Positions 37,265 through 46,097 are shown, counted from the first letter of the stretch. The stretch: 64,000 bases of DNA from Azospirillum thiophilum (GCF_001305595.1 NZ_CP012401.1:1107501-1171500); one strand, 5' to 3'. Translations and numbers: made by a program. Notes: a model not told the origin generated them from the sequence alone.

Positions 37265-37321
37265 GGGACGATAGTCTCATAGATATGCGATCCGGTCCCT
37301 AGGAACTTTTTCATAAAACCA

Positions 37322-37350
37322 TTGACCGGGCGTGGCAGCCGGAACATAAC
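37322..37350 (+). promoter_or_regulatory. predicted promoter of the phage-like operon
   Basis: -35-like TTGACC (37322-37327) and -10-like CATAAC (37345-37350) with a 17-bp spacer, about 85 bp before the first phage-like gene and close to the divergent S24 regulator. Confidence 0.45.
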
Positions 37351-37434
37351 GCAAACATAAGGCGCCACCGCCGGCCGGTTCCAGCGGTTCCCGCACTTCC
37401 CCCGTTCAAATTCCGAAGCCGCAAGGAGACCAGC

Positions 37435-37851
37435 ATGCTGAGTCCGGCCGCCACCCCTTTGTCTGCCTCTCCGCCTGTCCGGCAGCCGACCCGAGCCGTT
37501 CCGCTCCGGGCCGAGCCCTTCATGGCCGAGGGCCAGCCCTTCGCCGGGGCGGAGGAGGCGTGGTTCTGGGCGGTGCAGGCGCAGGACGCCAAGGCGGCTG
37601 GTGCACGGGTCGCCGCCGGACGGGGGCTGATCGAGCGGCCCTGCGAACCTCAGGACGTGCTGCGGGTGGTCGACCGGTTGTACCGGACGCGAAAGCTGCT
37701 GCGCGACCACTTGCATGTCCTGGTCCATTACGGTCGCCGCCAGGGCGCGCCGGAACCGGATCGCTTCCGTGAACAACGCGCCCACGCCCTGTGGTCCGAG
37801 GCCTTCGATCTCATCGGTCCCGCCCTGCGCGAGAAGGGCATCGCACGATGA
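37435..37851 (+). CDS. unknown protein at the head of the phage-like operon
   Basis: 138 residues, soluble, no family recognised. The N-terminal 30 residues are Pro/Ala-rich. The core EEAWFWAVQAQDAKAAGARV...CEPQDVLRVVDRLYR...LLRDHLHVLVHYGRR looks like a compact helical domain rich in Trp, His and Tyr, similar in style to DNA- or protein-binding phage accessory proteins. AAGGAG precedes the ATG. The stop overlaps the next start by 4 bp (ATGA), so it is translationally coupled to the other phage-like genes. Confidence 0.8.
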   Translation: MLSPAATPLSASPPVRQPTRAVPLRAEPFMAEGQPFAGAEEAWFWAVQAQDAKAAGARVAAGRGLIERPCEPQDVLRVVDRLYRTRKLLRDHLHVLVHYGRRQGAPEPDRFREQRAHALWSEAFDLIGPALREKGIAR

Positions 37852-38255
37852 GCACACCCAATGCAGGCGCGCCGGCGACCGCCTGGGTGGTCTACCGGGG
37901 GGAGGCGCCGCTGTGGTGGCTGCGCGTGTTGAAGCCGGGGTTCCGCCACTGCCTGGCCCTGCTGAACGATGGGCGGCGCTGGGTGGCGGTCGATCCGCTG
38001 GCTGGCTTCACCGACGTGGCGGTGCTCGACCTGCCCGCCGATTTCGACCTGCCGGGCTGGTATCGCGCGCAGGGGCTGACGGTCGATGCCGCTGCGCTGC
38101 GCCGCCCATCGGGTGCCGCCCCCTGGGGGCCCTTCACCTGCGTCGAGGCGGTCAAGCGCCTGATCGGCCTGCGTGCCCGCCGGGTGCTGACCCCCTGGCA
38201 GCTGCATCGCCACCTGAACCGCTCCTCCCCGCGGCATGCCACCGTTCGACCCTGA
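37848..38255 (+). CDS. unknown protein in the phage-like operon
   Basis: 135 residues, beginning MSTPNAGAPATAWVVYRGEAPLWWLRVLKPGFRHCL. The N-terminal half is beta-rich and aromatic (RWVAVDPLAGFTDVAVLDL). C45 in FRHCLALL and the PFTCVEAVKRLIGL segment stand out as a Cys/His-containing fold. This shape recalls small phage proteins near portal genes, but no family is named. It overlaps the previous gene by 4 bp and ends 14 bp before the portal gene. Confidence 0.78.
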   Translation: MSTPNAGAPATAWVVYRGEAPLWWLRVLKPGFRHCLALLNDGRRWVAVDPLAGFTDVAVLDLPADFDLPGWYRAQGLTVDAAALRRPSGAAPWGPFTCVEAVKRLIGLRARRVLTPWQLHRHLNRSSPRHATVRP

Positions 38256-38269
38256 TCCGGAGACCGCCG

Positions 38270-39838
38270 ATGACCCAATCCCCAGCCATCAAAACGGCGT
38301 CCCGGAAGGCGAAGGAGCTGTCGGAGCCCGAAGCCTTGCTGGAGCGCTACCGGGCCGCGCGCGAACGCCGCGCCGTGTGGGAGCGCCACTGGCAGGAGTG
38401 CTACGATCATGCGCTGCCCAATGGCCGGCCCTTCCGCGGCGACGGCACCCCCGGCGAGCGCCGCGTCGACCGGCTGTTCGACGGCACCGCCCCCGACGCG
38501 GTGGAACAGCTCGCCGCCAGCCTGCTGTCGGAACTGACGCCCCCCTGGTCGCGCTGGTTCGGCTTCCAGCCCGGGCCGGCGCTGACCGGGGCGGAGCGCG
38601 ACCGCGTCGCTCCGCTGCTCGACCGCACGGCCGGCATCGTCCAGGCCCATTTCGACCGCTCCAACTTCGCGGTGGAGATCCACCAGGCCTTCCTCGACCT
38701 CGTCACCGTCGGCACCGCCAGCCTGCTGATGGAGGAAGCTGCCCCCGGTGCCCCGTCCAGCCTGCGCTTCACCGCCGTACCGCTGGCCGAAGCGGTGCTG
38801 GAGGAGGGGCCGGACGGCCGGCTCGACGCCACCTTCCGCCGCAGCGAGGCGACGATTGCCCAGATCCTCCAGCGCTTTCCCGGTGCCGACCTGCCCGATG
38901 AGCTGCGCAAGCGGGCCGCCGACGAGCCCGACACCCGCTTTGCCCTGGTCGAGGCGGTGCTGCCCGACGGCACCGCCTATCGCTGGGCCGTGGTTCTGGA
39001 CAGCGGGCTGGCCGAGCCGTCCTGGCTGGCCCAGGGGCGCTTCGCCCAGTCGCCTTTCCTCAATTTCCGCTGGCTGAAGGCGCCGGGCGAGACCTACGGC
39101 CGCTCCCCGGTGATGAAGACGCTGCCCGACATCAAGACCGCCAACAAGGTGGTGGAACTGGTGTTGAAGAACGCCTCCATCGCCGTCACCGGCATCTGGC
39201 AGGCGGAGGATGACGGGGTGCTGAACCCGGCGACCATCCGGCTGGTGCCGGGCACCATCATTCCAAAGGCGATGGGATCGGCCGGGCTGACGCCGCTGGC
39301 CAATCCCGGCCGTTTCGATGTGTCGCAGCTGGTGCTGGACGATCTGCGTGGGCGCATCCGCCATGCGCTGCTGATCGACCGGCTGGGGCCGGTGGAGTCG
39401 GCGCGCATGACCGCGACCGAGGTGCTGGAACGGTCCGTCGAAATGGCGCGGCTGCTGGGCGCCACCTATGGCCGCCTGCAGGCGGAACTGATGACCCCGC
39501 TGCTGCTGCGCGCGGTGTCCATCCTGCGCCGCCGCGGCGAGATCCCGGACATCACCGTCGATGGCCGGCTGGTCGAGTTGCAGCACCGTTCGCCGCTGGC
39601 CCAGGCCCAGGCGCAGCGCGACGTGCAGGCGACCCTGCGCTGGCTCGACAGCGTCAAGGCGCTGGGGCCGCAGGCGGAGGCCGCGATGGACGCCGCCGCG
39701 ACCGCCCGTTGGCTGGGCGAGGCCTTCGGCGTTCCCGCCAAGCTGATGCGGGCGGAGGCCGCCGCACCCGCACCCGTTTCCGCACCGGCTCCTGCGGCAT
39801 CGCCCGTGGAGTTGCCCGTGGAGGTACCCAATGGCTGA
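38270..39838 (+). CDS. phage head-tail connector/portal protein (T7 gp8-like)
   Basis: 522-residue protein of the podophage head-to-tail connecting family, which forms the dodecameric portal for DNA entry and exit. Diagnostic stretches are LLERYRAARERRAVWERHWQECYDHALP near the start, LFDGTAPDAVEQLAASLLSELTPPWSRWF, YGRSPVMKTLPDIKTANKVVELVLKNASIA, and RMTATEVLERSVEMARLLGATYGRLQ. The C-terminal Pro/Ala tail is variable. GGAGA precedes the ATG at 38270. The 3' end overlaps the next frame by 8 bp. The frame is intact and full length. Confidence 0.88.
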   Translation: MTQSPAIKTASRKAKELSEPEALLERYRAARERRAVWERHWQECYDHALPNGRPFRGDGTPGERRVDRLFDGTAPDAVEQLAASLLSELTPPWSRWFGFQPGPALTGAERDRVAPLLDRTAGIVQAHFDRSNFAVEIHQAFLDLVTVGTASLLMEEAAPGAPSSLRFTAVPLAEAVLEEGPDGRLDATFRRSEATIAQILQRFPGADLPDELRKRAADEPDTRFALVEAVLPDGTAYRWAVVLDSGLAEPSWLAQGRFAQSPFLNFRWLKAPGETYGRSPVMKTLPDIKTANKVVELVLKNASIAVTGIWQAEDDGVLNPATIRLVPGTIIPKAMGSAGLTPLANPGRFDVSQLVLDDLRGRIRHALLIDRLGPVESARMTATEVLERSVEMARLLGATYGRLQAELMTPLLLRAVSILRRRGEIPDITVDGRLVELQHRSPLAQAQAQRDVQATLRWLDSVKALGPQAEAAMDAAATARWLGEAFGVPAKLMRAEAAAPAPVSAPAPAASPVELPVEVPNG

Positions 39839-40109
39839 GCGCGCCGGCTGGGACTGGCTGGAGGCGCTGCCCTCCGACGGTCCGGATATAGCCGAGGTTC
39901 CCGCCGAGGTTCCCACCGATCCGGCCCCCAGCTTCGCCCGCTGCTTCGCCGGGGCCGACGGGTTGCGGGTGTTGACGGTGCTGCGGGCGATGACGCTCGA
40001 CCGCGCGCTCGGTCCCGATGCGCCGGAGGCGGCGCTGCGTCACCTCGAAGGCCAACGCCAGCTGGTGGCCGCCATCCTCGCCCTGGTCGCGCGGGGACGG
40101 TCGGGCTGA
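39831..40109 (+). CDS. Bbp19-like phage protein
   Basis: 92-residue protein. The C-terminal half (SFARCFAGADGLRVLTVLRAMTLDRALGPDAPEAALRHLEGQRQLVAAILALVARG) is the small Bbp19-type domain found beside portal genes in podophages. The function is not established. The ATG overlaps the portal stop by 8 bp. The N-terminal ~35 residues are acidic and proline-rich. Confidence 0.78.
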   Translation: MAERAGWDWLEALPSDGPDIAEVPAEVPTDPAPSFARCFAGADGLRVLTVLRAMTLDRALGPDAPEAALRHLEGQRQLVAAILALVARGRSG

Positions 40110-40153
40110 CCGACGATGTCCTTTTCCTTTTTCCTTCTCTGCTGGAGTCGATC

Positions 40154-40948
40154 ATGGCCGACAATCTGCTGACCGCACCTGTCACCCCCGCCGCCGTGCC
40201 GCCCGTGTCCGATCCGGCCCAGCCGCCGGCGATCCCGGAGAAGTTCCGCGATCCCAAGACCGGCGCGCTGCGTGTCGAGGCGTTGCTGAAATCCTATCTG
40301 GAACTGGAACGCCGCCTGTCGACGCAGGCGCCGCCGGCCCCCCAGCCGGTTTCCGACCTCGCCTCCTCCGAACCGCCGCCTTTCGATCCGGCCGCGCTCG
40401 ATCCGGCGCAGCTTCGCCGGCTGCTGGGAGCGCCGGACTCGGCGGACGGCTACCGGATCGCCTGCGACCACGGCATGTTCCAGCCCGACCCGGAAATCAA
40501 CGGCCGCCTGTTCGACGCCGGCTATACCCCGGACCAGGCCCAGCTTCTCTACGACCTCGCCGCCGAGCGGATGGTGCCGCTGATCCAGCATCTCGCCGCC
40601 GAGTTCCAGGCGGAGCGCGAGGTCGAGCGGCTGGTCGCCCGCTTCGGCGGCGAGGAGCGCTGGCGCGAGGTGTCGCGTCAACTCCTGGCCTGGGCCGGAA
40701 AGACCCTGCCCGCGGCGGCGGTGGAGGGGCTGTCGACCACCTTCGAGGGAGTCATGGCGCTCTATTCGATGATGACCGGCAGCGAACCGTCGGCCCTGGC
40801 GATGGCGGGAACCCGCTCCGGGGGCGGCGATGGCGAGACCGAGCTGCGCACCCTGATGCGCGACCCGCGCTATTGGCGGGAGCGCGACCCGACGGTGATC
40901 GCCCGCGTCACCGAAGGCTTCCAGCGGCTCTATCCCGGTCAGGGCTGA
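40154..40948 (+). CDS. phage capsid-assembly/scaffold-like protein
   Basis: 264 residues. A Pro/Ala-rich, probably disordered N-terminus is followed by IPEKFRDPKTGALRVEALLKSYLELERRLS, the opening motif of podophage scaffold proteins, and a helical C-terminal part (GYTPDQAQLLYDLAAERMVPLIQHLAAEFQAERE; EGFQRLYPGQG). Scaffolds shape the procapsid and are removed on packaging. No major capsid gene follows; the next gene is a c-di-GMP enzyme 240 bp away. Confidence 0.75.
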   Translation: MADNLLTAPVTPAAVPPVSDPAQPPAIPEKFRDPKTGALRVEALLKSYLELERRLSTQAPPAPQPVSDLASSEPPPFDPAALDPAQLRRLLGAPDSADGYRIACDHGMFQPDPEINGRLFDAGYTPDQAQLLYDLAAERMVPLIQHLAAEFQAEREVERLVARFGGEERWREVSRQLLAWAGKTLPAAAVEGLSTTFEGVMALYSMMTGSEPSALAMAGTRSGGGDGETELRTLMRDPRYWRERDPTVIARVTEGFQRLYPGQG

Positions 40949-41188
40949 TCCGTCGCCGGGGCGCCTGACCGCGCCCCGGACCGGCGGTCCACCCTGTCAA
41001 GCTGGCGGTGCGCCGGTCCGGACGGGACAAACCGTCGCAGCACGCACCCCTCGTATCAGTTGGACAATTATCTGCTGCGTGTGCGAAGAAAAAATTCGAT
41101 TGCGCGTTTGAAATGAAGACGCCACCTTTCCCTTCATGCAACTGACAATCCGTTTGTCGAACGGACGAGAGAGCGACGCCGGGCACCG

Positions 41189-43519
41189 ATGACGCTGCGC
41201 CGCAAGATACGCTGGCTGACCTGGATCGGCCTGATCGGCTGCCTGATGGCGGCGATCCCCGCGCTCTTCCTGCTTCGCCAGGGCATGATCGCCGAACGGG
41301 GACAGGTGGCGGCCGCCCTGGTCTCGTCTGCCGAGGGGCTGCTCGGCGATCTGGACCGGTCGGCGGCATCCGGGGCGATCTCCGCCGACGAGGCGCGCGA
41401 GCGGGCGCGGCAGGCGCTTCGGGCGCTGTCGGCCAAGCCCTTCCATGTCACGATCTTCACGGACGGCGTCCTCCCTCCGGGCTGGCCGGCCCTCGATCGC
41501 GCCGTGACGGCGAACGGCCGGTTCGAGCCCTGGGGCTGGGCGATCGGCGCCGCTGGCGACATCGGCGACCTCGACCGCGATTTCCTGGTGGAGGCATCCG
41601 GCTTCCTGTTGTTCCTGGGCGCCCTTCTGGTGCTGAGCTGGCCGGGATCGCTGTTCCTGTCCCAGCATGTGGTCGGTCCGCTGGAAGCCCTGTCGGTCCG
41701 CATGCATCTCCTGACCCAGGGCCGAACCGACATCGACATCCCCGGTTGCGACCGCCGCGACGAGTTCGGCGCGATGGCCCGCGCCATGGAGTTCTTCCGC
41801 CGGGCCGCCATCGCCCTGATCGAGCGGGACGAGCGACTGGCCGGCATCATGAACAATGTCAGCGAGGCGATTCTCCTGGTCGATTCCAGCGGCCGGATCG
41901 AGGAGCACAACCCCGCCGCCGTCGCGCTGTTCGGCGTTCCCGCCGCCGCCCTGCGCGGGCGTACGCTGTCGAGCCTGTTCGCCGCTCCAGACTGCGGGCG
42001 GGTGGACGAACTGCTGGCCGATATGGACCTGCGGGAGGATATGGCGGCGCCGGTGCGTGCCGAGGCCCTGGGGATCGAGCGTCGGGATGGCGGCGAGCGC
42101 ATCGACGCCTCGCTCAGCGTGTCGCCGCTGGTGGTGCAGGGGCGGCGCGGCTTCGTCTGCGCGCTGGCCGACGTGACCGACCGGCTGCGGCACGAGCGCG
42201 AGCTGATGCGACTGGCGACCCGCGACCGGCTGACCGGGCTGCCCAACCGGGCGATGATCGAATCGGTGCTGGAGCGGGCGGTGGAGCGCAGCCGCCGCCA
42301 TGACCGCAATTTCGCCGTGCTGTGCCTGGACCTGTCGCGCTTCAAGCTGATCACCGACACGCTGGGCCATCAGGCCGGCGATGCGCTGCTGCAGGAGGTG
42401 GCGCGGCGGGTGGTCGCCAGCGTTCGCGCCGCCGATCTGGTCGGCCGCATAGGCAGCGACGACTTCGCCGTCATCCTGGAGGAGATCCGCGACGCCGACG
42501 AGGCGGCGGCCATCGCCGGCCGTATCCTTGACTCCTTTGACGCGCCGGTCACGCTGCCCGGCTGCGAGCATTACGTCCGCCCGGCGGTCGGCATCGCCGT
42601 CTATCCGGACGACGTGGCGGGCGAGGCGGAGGATCCGCAGGCGTTGCTGCGCGCCGCCGAGACCGCGCTCTATGCCGCCAAGCGGATGGGCGGGCGCCGC
42701 CATGCCTTCTTCCGCCCCGAACTGGCCGAGCAGGCCCGGCGCCAGCTGGCGCTGGACGGCGACCTGCGTGCGGCGCTGGCATTGAAGCAGTTCCGCCTGC
42801 ATTACCAGCCCAAGGTGTCGCTGATCGATTTCTCGCTGGAGGGGTTCGAGGCGCTGCTGCGCTGGGAAAAGCCGGGGCATGGCATGATCCCGCCCGGTGA
42901 GTTCATCCCGGTGGCGGAGGAGACTGGCTTCATCGTGCCGCTCGGCGACTGGGTGCTGGACGAGGCCTGCCGGCAGATGCGCGAATGGCTGGATGCCGGG
43001 ATGGAACCGGTTCCGGTCGCGGTCAACATCTCGCCGAAGCATCTTCGCAACCGCAGCGCCGAGGATTTCCGCCGGATCATCGACCGCCACGGCCTGCCCC
43101 CCGACCTCGTCGAGCTGGAGATCACCGAAGGCGCCGTGATGCAGGATCTCGACCATGCGCTTGCCGTGCTGGCAGCGTTGAAGGCGATGGGCATCCGGGT
43201 GGCGGTGGACGATTTCGGCACCGGCCATTCCTCCCTGAGCTATCTGAAGCGGTTGCCGATCACCACGCTGAAGATAGACCGCTCCTTCATCAGCGGCGTC
43301 CCGCAGGAGCGGGAGGATGCCGGCATCGTTTCCACCATCATCGCGATGGCCGACATGCTGGGCCTGCATGTGGTGGCCGAAGGGGTGGAGAAGACCGAGC
43401 AGGCCAATTTCCTGCGCCATCACAATTGCACCCAGGTCCAGGGCTGGCTGACCGGCCGCCCGGTGCCGGCGGACGCCGCCTGCAGCCTGTTGATGGAGCG
43501 GTTGCGGGAGATCGCGTGA
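41189..43519 (+). CDS. membrane EAL-domain c-di-GMP phosphodiesterase with degenerate GGDEF domain
   Basis: 776-residue protein. A transmembrane helix at about 10-30 and a second at about 125-155 flank a short periplasmic domain, followed by HAMP, a PAS domain (ILLVDSSGRIEEHNPAAVALFG), GGDEF and EAL domains. The GGDEF site is G422-S-D-D-F rather than GG(D/E)EF, so cyclase activity is probably lost; such domains often bind GTP to activate the EAL part. The EAL site is intact: E554-A-L, NISPKHL, LEITEGAVM, DDFGTGHSSLSYLKRLP and AEGVEK. The protein therefore most likely lowers c-di-GMP in response to a periplasmic or PAS-sensed signal, affecting motility or biofilm. The ATG at 41189 is used. Confidence 0.93.
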   Translation: MTLRRKIRWLTWIGLIGCLMAAIPALFLLRQGMIAERGQVAAALVSSAEGLLGDLDRSAASGAISADEARERARQALRALSAKPFHVTIFTDGVLPPGWPALDRAVTANGRFEPWGWAIGAAGDIGDLDRDFLVEASGFLLFLGALLVLSWPGSLFLSQHVVGPLEALSVRMHLLTQGRTDIDIPGCDRRDEFGAMARAMEFFRRAAIALIERDERLAGIMNNVSEAILLVDSSGRIEEHNPAAVALFGVPAAALRGRTLSSLFAAPDCGRVDELLADMDLREDMAAPVRAEALGIERRDGGERIDASLSVSPLVVQGRRGFVCALADVTDRLRHERELMRLATRDRLTGLPNRAMIESVLERAVERSRRHDRNFAVLCLDLSRFKLITDTLGHQAGDALLQEVARRVVASVRAADLVGRIGSDDFAVILEEIRDADEAAAIAGRILDSFDAPVTLPGCEHYVRPAVGIAVYPDDVAGEAEDPQALLRAAETALYAAKRMGGRRHAFFRPELAEQARRQLALDGDLRAALALKQFRLHYQPKVSLIDFSLEGFEALLRWEKPGHGMIPPGEFIPVAEETGFIVPLGDWVLDEACRQMREWLDAGMEPVPVAVNISPKHLRNRSAEDFRRIIDRHGLPPDLVELEITEGAVMQDLDHALAVLAALKAMGIRVAVDDFGTGHSSLSYLKRLPITTLKIDRSFISGVPQEREDAGIVSTIIAMADMLGLHVVAEGVEKTEQANFLRHHNCTQVQGWLTGRPVPADAACSLLMERLREIA

Positions 43520-43634
43520 ATTTTGGAACGGCATGAATCGGGCCGCATGACAGCTTTGTCCGGTTCTTTTTCCCAGTGCGCGACCGGCGGATAACGGGCA
43601 TTTCATATGTGGGACCGGATCCGGTCTCATGCAT

Positions 43635-43692
43635 GCGGACCATTTGCCGTCCGCTTTGCGGACCATGCCAGTGCCCGCTTTGCGGACCATGC
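43635..43692. repeat. three 23/24-bp-spaced direct repeats upstream of the TPR/glycosyltransferase-like gene
   Basis: GCGGACCAT occurs at 43635-43643, 43658-43666 and 43682-43690. The last two are inside an 18-bp perfect direct repeat CCGCTTTGCGGACCATGC (43651-43668 and 43675-43692), which also contains CCGC-TTT-GCGG. The helix-turn-compatible spacing suggests cooperative protein binding. It lies 38 bp or more before the start codon. Confidence 0.6.
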
Positions 43693-43729
43693 GACGGCCT
43701 TATATGGACTCACTCCGTTTCCGGACCGT

Positions 43730-44758
43730 ATGACCATGCAGTCTTCCGATCACAGCGTTTTCGACCTGATGGCCCAGGCCCACAGGCGCTATGAAGCGCA
43801 GGATGCCGACGGGTTGCTGAGGTTGGCTTCGGCATTTGCGCCTGATGGGGATCATCCATCTTCCCGATTCAGGGAAGACATCGCGAACATGCTCCATAAT
43901 CTCTCCTTCACATGCCATGCGGCCGGGAATCACGATGCTGCGTTGACCTGCTCCACCGAGGCTGCCCGTCTTCTTCCGGAAAGCCATTTGATCGGTCTTC
44001 ACCGCTCCTACCTGCTGCTCGCCCGCCGGGCCTATAGGGAGGCCTGGGATCGGACTGTCTGGCAACGGGCGTTCCAACCGGCGCATCCGTTGATGTGGGA
44101 TGGCGTCACCCTGATCGACAGGCGGAGTGCAGGCGGGGTTCGAGGTACTGTCCAAGGATATTGCGAACTGGTCTGCCTGCCCTTCGCGATGGGGCTGGGG
44201 CCGGAGGAGGTCGCGATGCCGGTCCCCTGCCTTCGCCCGCCGGCCAACCGCACCCGGCCTTGGCGCGAGGTCGTTGCCGCTCACGGCGGCATTCCGGTTG
44301 GTCTGATGTGGGCTGACCGTGGAGCCGGAAGCCCACGTTCTCTGCCGTTTTCCGCACTGCGCGGTTTGATGGACATATCCGGGATCCGCTTCTTTTGCCT
44401 GCAAAGCGACAAGGACAAAAGCCAGATCCATGAACAGATGCTCCCCGATAATTTCACTGATCTGGGGGTGCATGACTTGCAGAATACGGCCGCCATCATG
44501 AAGGCCATGCGACTGATCATCGCGCCCGACTGCGGGCTTGCCCATCTTGCCGGTGCGCTGGGCGTGGAAACCTGGATGTGCCTCTCACATGCCTGCGACT
44601 GGCGCTGGGGCAATGACGGCACCGGGAGCGACTGGTATCCGACTGCCACGCTGTTCCGCCAGGATGCTGCCGGACGAGTTGGGGAGGAAGCGTGGACCTC
44701 CGTCCTTTCCGCCATCTCCGGACGGTTGCGGCACCTCGTCCTTCACGAGTCGGAATGA
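43730..44758 (+). CDS. TPR- and glycosyltransferase-9-like protein
   Basis: 342 residues from ATG 43730 (ATG 43736 is also possible). The N-terminal ~120 residues form TPR-like helices (LLRLASAFAP..., LHNLSFTCHAAGNHDAALTCSTEAARLLPESHLIGL). The C-terminal part resembles ADP-heptose/GT9-type transferases: NTAAIMKAMRLIIAPDCGLAHLAGALGVETWMCLS, then DWRWGND followed by WYPTATLFRQ. Such fused proteins occur in flagellin or surface-glycan loci, but no such neighbours are seen, and the acceptor is unknown. It lies downstream of three direct repeats that may regulate it. Confidence 0.78.
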   Translation: MTMQSSDHSVFDLMAQAHRRYEAQDADGLLRLASAFAPDGDHPSSRFREDIANMLHNLSFTCHAAGNHDAALTCSTEAARLLPESHLIGLHRSYLLLARRAYREAWDRTVWQRAFQPAHPLMWDGVTLIDRRSAGGVRGTVQGYCELVCLPFAMGLGPEEVAMPVPCLRPPANRTRPWREVVAAHGGIPVGLMWADRGAGSPRSLPFSALRGLMDISGIRFFCLQSDKDKSQIHEQMLPDNFTDLGVHDLQNTAAIMKAMRLIIAPDCGLAHLAGALGVETWMCLSHACDWRWGNDGTGSDWYPTATLFRQDAAGRVGEEAWTSVLSAISGRLRHLVLHESE

Positions 44759-44862
44759 CATCGGCGGCGCATTTTTCCACGGCGCCGACACCCCTGATCC
44801 ATTCGGGATTTTCCGGTCGGACGGACTTTGACGGGAAGCCCTTGCCTTTTCCGGGCGAGTCC

Positions 44863-44904
44863 GCCGGCACGGCTGCGGAGGGATTGCCCCACAGCCGTGC
44901 CGGC
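44863..44904. terminator. stem-loop 3' of the DUF4170 gene
   Basis: 13-bp perfect arms GCCGGCACGGCTG and CAGCCGTGCCGGC (44863-44875, 44892-44904) with a 16-nt loop, 8 bp after the DUF4170 stop (read on the - strand). No T-run follows, so it could be a transcript-stabilising or Rho-associated hairpin. Confidence 0.5.
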
Positions 44905-44912
44905 AGTCGGGA

Positions 44913-45149
44913 TCAGTGCTTGTGGTCGCCCGCTGCCGGATCGAGGAAGCGGTGCAGGTGCACGATGTAGTAACGGATGTGGGCGTCGTCGATGGTCTGG
45001 CCGGTGGCACCGCGCCATGCCTTGTAGGCGTCCTCATAGCTCGGGAAGATGCCGACGATGTGCAGCTTCGACGGGTCGACGAACTGGTCCGAGTCCGGAC
45101 GCACGAGTTCGCCGCCGAACACGAGGTGGAGGAGCTGTTTGTCGGGCAT
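44913..45149 (-). CDS. DUF4170 family protein
   Basis: 78-residue protein of the small alphaproteobacterial DUF4170 family, whose function is unknown. It opens MPDKQLLHLVFGGELVRPDS, contains DIVGIFPSYEDAYKAW-type segments, and ends HIRYYIVHLHRFLDPAAGD. The family is cytoplasmic and conserved. The stem-loop just downstream probably marks its 3' end. Confidence 0.88.
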   Translation of the reverse strand: MPDKQLLHLVFGGELVRPDSDQFVDPSKLHIVGIFPSYEDAYKAWRGATGQTIDDAHIRYYIVHLHRFLDPAAGDHKH

Positions 45150-45386
45150 GGCAAGGTCCTTGTCGCCGGGGGAAGGGGGAGGTCAGGCTGTCGTTGCGCC
45201 GGTTGTCCGGCCGATGCTTCGCATTCTCATATCCGGCGGCCGGGCAGCGCATCAAGCCTGTTGACTCGGCATTCGACCTTTGCCACCACGGGAGTAAGGC
45301 ATCTTCAGGACCAGCGCAAAGAATCCGTCTCATTGCCGCAGATGACGGACATCCAAAACACGGCAAAACACTGCGAGGATCGAGCG

Positions 45387-46097
45387 ATGGCAAGTGGTCA
45401 TACCGCGACTCGGGAGAAACATGGGCGCGAGGTCCGGGTCTGGGACCTGCCGACCCGCCTGTTTCATTGGACATTGGTCGTCACGGTGGCGGTCGCGATT
45501 CTGTCGGCCGAGCTGGGTGTGCTTTCCCTGCATATGTTGGCCGGGGAAACAGTCCTGGTCCTCGTGCTTTTCCGTCTTGTCTGGGGCGTGGTGGGCAGCC
45601 AGACCGCGCGCTTTGTCCAGTTCGTGAAGGGGCCGCGCGCTGTCCTGGATTATCTGAGAAAGGCGCGTGTCGGCGGGGAGGCCGCCTTTTCCCTGGGCCA
45701 TAACCCGCTGGGTGGCCTGATGGTGGTGGTGCTGCTGCTGGTGCTGCTGGTCCAGGCGACCAGCGGCCTGTTCGCCAGCGACGATGTTGTGAACGACGGC
45801 CCGTTGGTTCCGTTGGCCTCCGGCGCCACGGTCGCGGCGCTGAGCTCGCTGCACCGGTTGTTGGCCAACGGCATCTTCGTGCTGGTCGGGCTGCATGTGC
45901 TGGCGGTGGTCTTCTATCTGCTGGTCAAGAAGGACAACCTGATCCGCCCGATGGTCACCGGCCGGAAGACACTGCCCCGCCGGGTCGCCGCTGGAAACCA
46001 TTGGGTAGAACCGCGCCGCGCCCCGCTGGCGCTGGCGCTGGCCGTTCTCGCCGCATCGGCCGGGCTGGTCCTGTTGGTCCTGCGCGCCGCCGGGTGA
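45387..46097 (+). CDS. cytochrome b561-type b-haem membrane protein
   Basis: 236-residue integral membrane protein with about four to five helices. Haem-ligand histidines are expected in LPTRLFHWTLV, LSLHMLAGE, LGHNPLGG and SLHRLLANG...GLHVLAVVF. The group transfers electrons from quinol or to periplasmic cytochromes. The ATG at 45387 has GCGAGG nearby; an in-frame ATG at 45342 adds 15 residues without support. It lies 220 bp before a di-haem peroxidase, which it may feed with electrons. Confidence 0.85.
   Translation: MASGHTATREKHGREVRVWDLPTRLFHWTLVVTVAVAILSAELGVLSLHMLAGETVLVLVLFRLVWGVVGSQTARFVQFVKGPRAVLDYLRKARVGGEAAFSLGHNPLGGLMVVVLLLVLLVQATSGLFASDDVVNDGPLVPLASGATVAALSSLHRLLANGIFVLVGLHVLAVVFYLLVKKDNLIRPMVTGRKTLPRRVAAGNHWVEPRRAPLALALAVLAASAGLVLLVLRAAG

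Noticed and set aside
40997-43690. 897-codon open frame on the - strand
   Set aside because: Antisense to the EAL protein; it also runs through the intergenic gap.
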